This document shows positions 61,301-64,000 of a stretch of 64,000 nt of DNA, one piece after another (within the stretch, counting starts at the first letter, position 1; every line of letters starts with the position of its first letter). Origin of the DNA: Flavobacterium sp. PMTSA4 (GTDB taxonomy: Bacteria; Bacteroidota; Bacteroidia; Flavobacteriales; Flavobacteriaceae); contig NZ_CP134890.1 of the NCBI RefSeq assembly GCF_032098525.1, forward strand, positions 2,852,001 through 2,916,000. Reading direction: 5' to 3'. A program made the position numbers and the translations under genes. The notes below the pieces were generated by a model. That model was given only the letters and a program-made list of their open reading frames with translations, was not told the origin of the DNA and ran no database searches.

Positions 61301-61837
61301 GCTCCAAGTTCAATGACCACACCACTATATGTTACACCTTATACAGGTTCACCAATGTACCGTTACATAGTAGAGAATGAAATAAGTGGTTACAGTCAAA
61401 CCATAGAAACCATTACGCGTTATGTAAGACTGAGTCAGTTCAATGCGTTGGCACCATTACAAGCAGGAGGCACGTATAGAATTCGTATTCAGATACAATT
61501 GTATGGAGTGTACTATGAAGGAAAAGATTGTGAGGTTACCGTTCCAGGAGGAAGTAGTAGTGGCTCAATGCCATCAAGAGTAATGGAACAACCATTAGAG
61601 GCAATAGCCTATCCAAATCCATTTGCGAACAACTTCCAGTTGAACATCAAAACAACCAATACATCAGCAGTATCGATAAAAGTATACGACATGTTGGGTC
61701 GTTTAATAGAACAGAGAGAAGAAAGTGTAAACGACTTAGAAACCACCACCATCGGAGACAACTACCCAAGTGGAGTTTACAACGTCATTGTAGCACAACA
61801 AGACGAAGTGAAAACCCTACGTGTGGTGAAGCGATAA
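55367..61837 (+). CDS. Array surface protein 6: IPT/InlB-repeat/FN3 head on shared T9SS carrier
   Basis: 2156 residues. Signal peptide 1-32 (ending GKGYAQ). Head in order: a beta-trefoil- or jelly-roll-like start (about 33-180), IPT/TIG domain (about 183-270: TSISPNSAVSGGSGFTLTVN), Ig and FN3-like modules (about 280-490), a beta-helix with one autotransporter-associated strand repeat (about 736-775: AGSGSGVLILSNPANTYSG), two InlB B-type repeats (about 898-1045: YTVTYNANGGTGTQ, TGYTFANWNTAANGSG, LYAQW), Ig modules, FN3 with an inserted jelly-roll (about 1351-1600). Carrier from Trp1692 with the SSG insert shared with copy 4. Probably a surface adhesin; no enzyme motif recognised. Own promoter and terminator. 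Confidence 0.88.
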   Translation: MKNILLFRKPTRLLFLSFALLFLLSQGKGYAQYSGSGTFTQISSLSSLTDGYYVIAFGATQAMNNTLNAGNYFQNTAISPSSGTLTNPSATIVWFIQTNGSDRTIYNENSSKFVSYTGSSNAAFATSTVTGNSEKWTFAYTSSLFTITNVGSSTRLLQYNSGSPRFACYTGSQQNITLYKMTPPNPTTTSISPNSAVSGGSGFTLTVNGTNFLNGLSAVTWNGASRATTFVSSTQLTATILAADIASVGSANVGVTTTGAAAASNTQVFTINAASAPSLAITGNTAHGSSCPGTPNATIQYTITNSGTTANNVVVTSSNPTEFVVTNAPTTVNGSGGTATYNVTFTPSSNGAKSATISVYYDTTTLGANSSLTGTGVNPTPQSVTSSGATAVVNTTATLNGNATFGVCPDTTLKGFVYSKDSENSNPTVGGTSVTNVVAPSLGAAGAYTTALSGLTPNTLYQFKAYVYDGTTYIYSNPQSFTTKQVASKLSFGVAPPTTGSIGVNLTAFTVLAQRPDNTTDTEYTSSVSLAKGTVSGSANLTGNTANAVAGVATFSTAKFDAIGTYNLTATSGALINSATSNNIVITLPNSTANSWSNTGASSAWCTAGNWSTGSVPTITEVATWNDTGSATISGITFSNCVPTILGIEVTSLRTRDLTIGSSASTSGTLTLNGGVINGVSNTIIRNNSTSVLTLQPNVSSSAPMSITLGGTINNFINTSNTGDIVISAVINGGPSNPLTKAGSGSGVLILSNPANTYSGTTTITQGRLRLSPSSSPATFASPIVMNGGILSTLNILTGTTMTSSATIGLTESSGIDLGSNPHSLKFAASNAVSWTAGKTITITGWTGTAGVSGTAGKLFVGTSAAGLTVSQLNQIVFQGYSNGTTILSTGEVVPRAPYTVTYNANGGTGTQTDANPYNNGDIVTVLGAGTITRTGYTFANWNTAANGSGTTYSQGNTFAISADTTLYAQWTINTYTITYDSNSGTGTQSDPNSPYNYNTTVTVLGIGSVTKPGFTFTFWDTNANGTGTSYTPGDTFTITDNTVLYAQWISNSAPNCPVLTSTAPDSEQSVCQGFSANELTATVNTAGSIGTPTISYQWYYNTTDSNTIAGATEIVGATNANYTPLTSASEAGTTRYYFCVGYASDNGCNQTKTAQSLASNPVKVTVYATPATPTITPSGSTTFENGGSVLLTSSVGSSYLWSNNATTQSITATVSGSYSVQVSVNGCFSDSSSPTTVFVVPSVTTTSPATTVTYNSATLSGNVTNTGGSNITATGIVYALTSQNTTPTIGGVNVVQLATAAPNTGIGSFSENTGMVLTDNKQYSFRAYATSSQGTSYGSVVTFTTANLTAPIAAVASNIKSNSFVANWGAVPGATGYRLDVSTSPTFSTPTEILNQGFESATFPPTGWLNSGWSRSTSSGDINSGSAAAIAGSQSGTLTSGALSNPSSLAFYLGRSTNSTAKTLTVEVSTTSQTTGFTTVATFDHSNVPSGSYNQYNVDLSAYSSNSEVYVRFVKSSSTTSPWRLDDIVITGAFPSYISGYENLAVAGLSQVVSGLNPQTTYYYRVRAESTNSTSVNSNVIEVTTAATPPTITGVSQTVDVVCDGNEGVFNVTGLLPNIQAILTYSTSTGSHTVSVNPNASGFAQFLSVPLSFSADNGNSLTITKVERTDTNQFTNVSVSTSITVSPQPLWYLDADNDGYYTGSGVLSCDSPGEGYTTTVLPGGDCNDNDPLIHPGAAEICYDGIDNDCDGSLTNGCPAVTTTFWTSVCGQTLAALNTSIRPYYTFSNNLPVGVLVTGYKFMITDLATNQVREVEKANGMIRITDTDIASYGRSYSIKVAIKLNAEWQPYNSENCTVTTPSIPTTTVSNCGTLAAINSPIYATSVANATRYRYTITRMGGEMNDVELESQTFTRTGNFVRLTELTTVPILYNAIYKVNVSAESLLGGVLTFSAPGTCYMSSPAEPVLQYESCQNGGLAPSSMTTPLYVTPYTGSPMYRYIVENEISGYSQTIETITRYVRLSQFNALAPLQAGGTYRIRIQIQLYGVYYEGKDCEVTVPGGSSSGSMPSRVMEQPLEAIAYPNPFANNFQLNIKTTNTSAVSIKVYDMLGRLIEQREESVNDLETTTIGDNYPSGVYNVIVAQQDEVKTLRVVKR
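60440..61834 (+). repeat. Shared carrier module, copy 6
   Basis: Marker variants: TLAALN and DLATNQ as in copy 1, then VELESQ, ILYNAIYK, PVLQ, GLAPSS, GGSSSGSMPSR as in copy 4. The DNA follows the same change of partner. Confidence 0.92.
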
Positions 61838-61853
61838 ATTGATTTTAATATAC

Positions 61854-61887
61854 AAAAGGCCTCTCACAATTGAGAGGTCTTTTTTTT
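61854..61887 (+). terminator. Terminator after array gene 6
   Basis: AAAAGGCCTCTCA (61854-61866) pairs with TGAGAGGTCTTTT (61871-61883) with one G-U pair, 4-nt loop CAAT, long T-run. Confidence 0.92.
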
Positions 61888-61988
61888 ATAATGAATACGG
61901 GAATAAAAGTAATTTTCAGAAAACAGTCTTTAGTCAGAGTGGAATTGTAATTTTAATGATTTCTCTAAAATTAGACTTTTATTTATTT

Positions 61989-61996
61989 TATATTTG
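61989..61996 (+). promoter_or_regulatory. -7 element for the downstream sugar operon
   Basis: TATATTTG, full match, about 63 nt before the ATG at 62060; no clear -33. Confidence 0.5.
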
Positions 61997-62059
61997 CTTT
62001 GAATTAAAATTACTCATTTTTTAAAAAATCTTAGAGTAATTAATTTAAATATTACTACA

Positions 62060-63064
62060 ATGACTATTTTAGTTACGGGTGCTGCTGGATTTATTGGATA
62101 CCATTTGTGTGAAAAATTGATAAAGCAAGGACACAAAATTGTTGGACTCGACAATATAAATGGATACTACGATATAAACCTGAAAATGGCCAGATTAAAC
62201 CAATTAGGGGTAACGGATATTTTCGAGCACAAAATTTCAAAAAGTAAAATTCACGGAGATAACTTTCATTTCATAAAGTTAAATTTAGAAGACCAGGTAC
62301 ATTTACCACTGCTATTCAAACAATACAGTTTTGATGTGGTCTGTAATTTAGCAGCACAGGCAGGCGTTCGTTACAGCATTGAAGATCCTATGGTGTACGT
62401 AGAAAGTAATATTGTTGGGTTTATGAATTTATTGGAGTGTATGCGACATAACGACGTAAAGAAGTTGGTGTATGCAAGCAGTTCAAGTGTATACGGCAAT
62501 AGCGACAAAGTTCCTTTTGAGGTAACAGACAATGTTGATGCACCCATCAGTTTATATGCAGCTACAAAAAAAACTAATGAATTAATGGCACATACTTACA
62601 GCCATCTTTTCAAAATTCAAACCATTGGACTGCGGTTTTTTACAGTTTATGGGCCATGGGGAAGACCAGATATGGCTATGTTTTTGTTTACAGATGCAAT
62701 TATTAATAATAAACCAATTCAGGTGTTCAACAACGGTGAATTATATCGAGATTTTACATATATTGAGGATATTGTAAATGGAATTATAGCAACATTAACC
62801 CAAACAAAAGAAAAAAATAACTATTCGCTCTACAATATAGGAAATAGTCACCCCATAAAACTATTAGATTTTATTTTAGAGATAGAAAAAGGCATTGGAA
62901 AAGAAGCAATCAAAAAGATGTGTCCAATGCAACCCGGAGACGTAAGGAGTACTTGGGCTGATGTTGAAGGACTAAAGAATGATTTTGATTACAGACCAAA
63001 AACAAATATTCAAGAGGGAATTAAGGAGTTTGTTATGTGGTATAGAAAATATTATAATCAGTAA
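62060..63064 (+). CDS. UDP-glucuronate 4-epimerase-like SDR (CapI-like)
   Basis: 334 residues, extended SDR. Motifs: VTGAAGFIGYHL (5-16), DNINGYYDINLKMARLNQL (about 32-50; the NxYYDxxLK signature of uronate epimerases), CNLAAQAGVRYSIEDPMVYV, YASSSSVYGNSDKVPF, catalytic Tyr/Lys in SLYAATKKTNELM, RFFTVYGPWGRPDMAMF and DFTYIEDIVNGI. This fits the CapI/LspL group converting UDP-GlcA to UDP-GalA. The donor would come from the UDP-glucose dehydrogenase gene at 29497. 14 bp before the acyltransferase gene, so same transcript. Confidence 0.9.
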   Translation: MTILVTGAAGFIGYHLCEKLIKQGHKIVGLDNINGYYDINLKMARLNQLGVTDIFEHKISKSKIHGDNFHFIKLNLEDQVHLPLLFKQYSFDVVCNLAAQAGVRYSIEDPMVYVESNIVGFMNLLECMRHNDVKKLVYASSSSVYGNSDKVPFEVTDNVDAPISLYAATKKTNELMAHTYSHLFKIQTIGLRFFTVYGPWGRPDMAMFLFTDAIINNKPIQVFNNGELYRDFTYIEDIVNGIIATLTQTKEKNNYSLYNIGNSHPIKLLDFILEIEKGIGKEAIKKMCPMQPGDVRSTWADVEGLKNDFDYRPKTNIQEGIKEFVMWYRKYYNQ

Positions 63065-63078
63065 TTACGGTCAATTGT

Positions 63079-64000
63079 ATGAGTGACAAACCTATATATT
63101 TTTCGGGACTTAATGGTTTAAGAGCAATTGCAGCAATTGCTGTGGTTATATCCCATACAACAGTAGCCCTTAAATCATTCAATTTAAATCCTTATATTTT
63201 AGGTGTTTCTAATTTTGGAAAACCAATGGTTTTAAGTCTTGCACCCTATGGAGTAAGTATGTTTTTTTGTTTAAGTGGTTTTTTGATTACCTATTTATTA
63301 TTAGCTGAAAAAAAAGTAAGTTCAATAAGTATTAAAAAGTTTTATATGAGAAGATTGTTGCGTATCTGGCCACTATACTACTTATATATATTTATAGTTA
63401 TATTAGTAATGATTATTTATGGGCTTAGTGTTGATATTAATTCATTATTATTTTATATGTTTTTTTCTGCGAATATTGTTGCTTTTTTTAGGCCTGGATT
63501 ATTATTGTTAACTCATTATTGGTCTTTGGGAGTAGAAGAACAGTTTTATTTGTTTTGGCCTTGGATTATAAAAAAATTGGATAAATATTTAGTAATTTTT
63601 TGTGCAACATCAATAATTTTTTTAATTGGTCTAAAACTTTGTCTTCATGTTTTTTTTTCTAATTCTATATTAGAAAGATTTTTACATATTACAAGATTTC
63701 AATCAATGATTATAGGTGGTCTTGGTGCTATTTTATTTTTTAAAAAAAATAATTATTTTCTAAAACTTTTTAATAATAAAATAATTCAATCATTAGCTTG
63801 GCTTGTGATTTTATTATCTGCAGTAAATAGTTTTCATATTGCCTCAGTTATTGATCAAGAGATTATTAGTTTTGTTGCCTTAATTCTAATAATTGGGCAA
63901 ATAAAAATTACAAATAGAATTATTAATTTAGAAAATAAGTTTTTTGATTATCTTGGAAAAATTTCTTACGGTATTTATATTATACATCCTTTGTTGATTT
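63079..64000 (+). CDS. Acyltransferase family 3 membrane protein (OafA-like), 3' end cut by window
   Basis: At least 307 codons open to the window end without a stop. Starts MSDKPIYFSGLNGLRAIAAI with the family His following in VVISHTT, then MFFCLSGFLITYLLL, MRRLLRIWPLYYLY (the RxxR-W-P loop), HYWSLGVEEQFYLFWP and GKISYGIYIIHPLLI: the order and motifs of acyltransferase-3 proteins such as OafA. About nine membrane segments visible. These O-acetylate or otherwise acylate surface polysaccharides from the inner membrane. The C-terminal part, including any SGNH domain, lies beyond the window. Confidence 0.9.
   Translation, partial: MSDKPIYFSGLNGLRAIAAIAVVISHTTVALKSFNLNPYILGVSNFGKPMVLSLAPYGVSMFFCLSGFLITYLLLAEKKVSSISIKKFYMRRLLRIWPLYYLYIFIVILVMIIYGLSVDINSLLFYMFFSANIVAFFRPGLLLLTHYWSLGVEEQFYLFWPWIIKKLDKYLVIFCATSIIFLIGLKLCLHVFFSNSILERFLHITRFQSMIIGGLGAILFFKKNNYFLKLFNNKIIQSLAWLVILLSAVNSFHIASVIDQEIISFVALILIIGQIKITNRIINLENKFFDYLGKISYGIYIIHPLLI

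Overview
The window looks like a chromosomal segment of a Flavobacterium-type bacterium (Bacteroidota, Flavobacteriaceae). The signs are: AT-rich DNA; promoters of the Bacteroidota form (TTTG, about 17-19 nt, TAnnTTTG); several proteins with type IX secretion (T9SS) type A C-terminal sorting domains; DUF3667 and 3-coathanger-stack proteins; and closest-feeling housekeeping genes (lysA, sucC, gltA, recR) of flavobacterial type. No tRNA, rRNA, CRISPR array, transposase or phage gene was seen.

Layout. 1-6.9 kb: the 3' part of a PafA-type alkaline phosphatase, then small membrane or secreted genes of unknown function on the minus strand, a T9SS-exported protein, a 63-bp tandem repeat, an unrecognised plus-strand gene and a DUF3667 operon. 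6.9-12.5 kb: lysA (minus), then sucC, a GT-C type membrane glycosyltransferase and gltA (plus). 12.6-20 kb: two coupled surface-protein genes (a YadA-head-like fibre protein and a T9SS 3-coathanger protein), then a tight three-gene unit (NodB-like deacetylase, FemAB-like transferase, GNAT). 20-25.2 kb: two arginine-deiminase-superfamily hydrolases (DDAH-like and CtlX-like), MarC, a CoA-binding protein, a sodium:solute symporter and recR. 25.2-33.4 kb: a polysaccharide export and nucleotide-sugar operon (Wza-like lipoprotein, Wzc-like tyrosine autokinase, TviC/WbpP-like epimerase, UDP-glucose dehydrogenase, UDP-HexNAc dehydrogenase, RfbB). 33.7-61.8 kb: six consecutive large surface-protein genes. 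62-64 kb: the sugar locus resumes with a UDP-glucuronate 4-epimerase-like gene and an acyltransferase-3 gene cut by the window end.

The outstanding feature is the 28-kb array of six surface proteins (about 1104, 1397, 2721, 800, 734 and 2156 aa). Each has its own signal peptide and an unrelated N-terminal head: beta-helix plus YDG; Ig/Big_5; GEVED/FN3/beta-helix; PKD/Ig-like repeats; BspA-type leucine-rich repeats; IPT/InlB-type repeats. All six end in an almost identical carrier of about 460 aa: a MopE-like Asp/Cys metal-binding motif, three Cys-flanked repeats of about 101 aa, and a T9SS type A sorting domain. The carriers differ in a mosaic pattern that points to gene conversion between copies. 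The fifth gene joins the carrier in the middle of the MopE motif, and the first has a diverged sorting domain. Each gene is followed by its own terminator. Genes 2 and 4 have LacI-family-like palindromic operators upstream, so the heads may be expressed separately and in response to carbohydrates. The array lies inside the polysaccharide locus; since T9SS substrates are often anchored to a surface polysaccharide (A-LPS), co-evolution of coat sugar and displayed proteins is a reasonable hypothesis, not shown here.

Limits: all family assignments are from reading sequence and motif recall, with no database search. Promoter calls rest on motif matches only.
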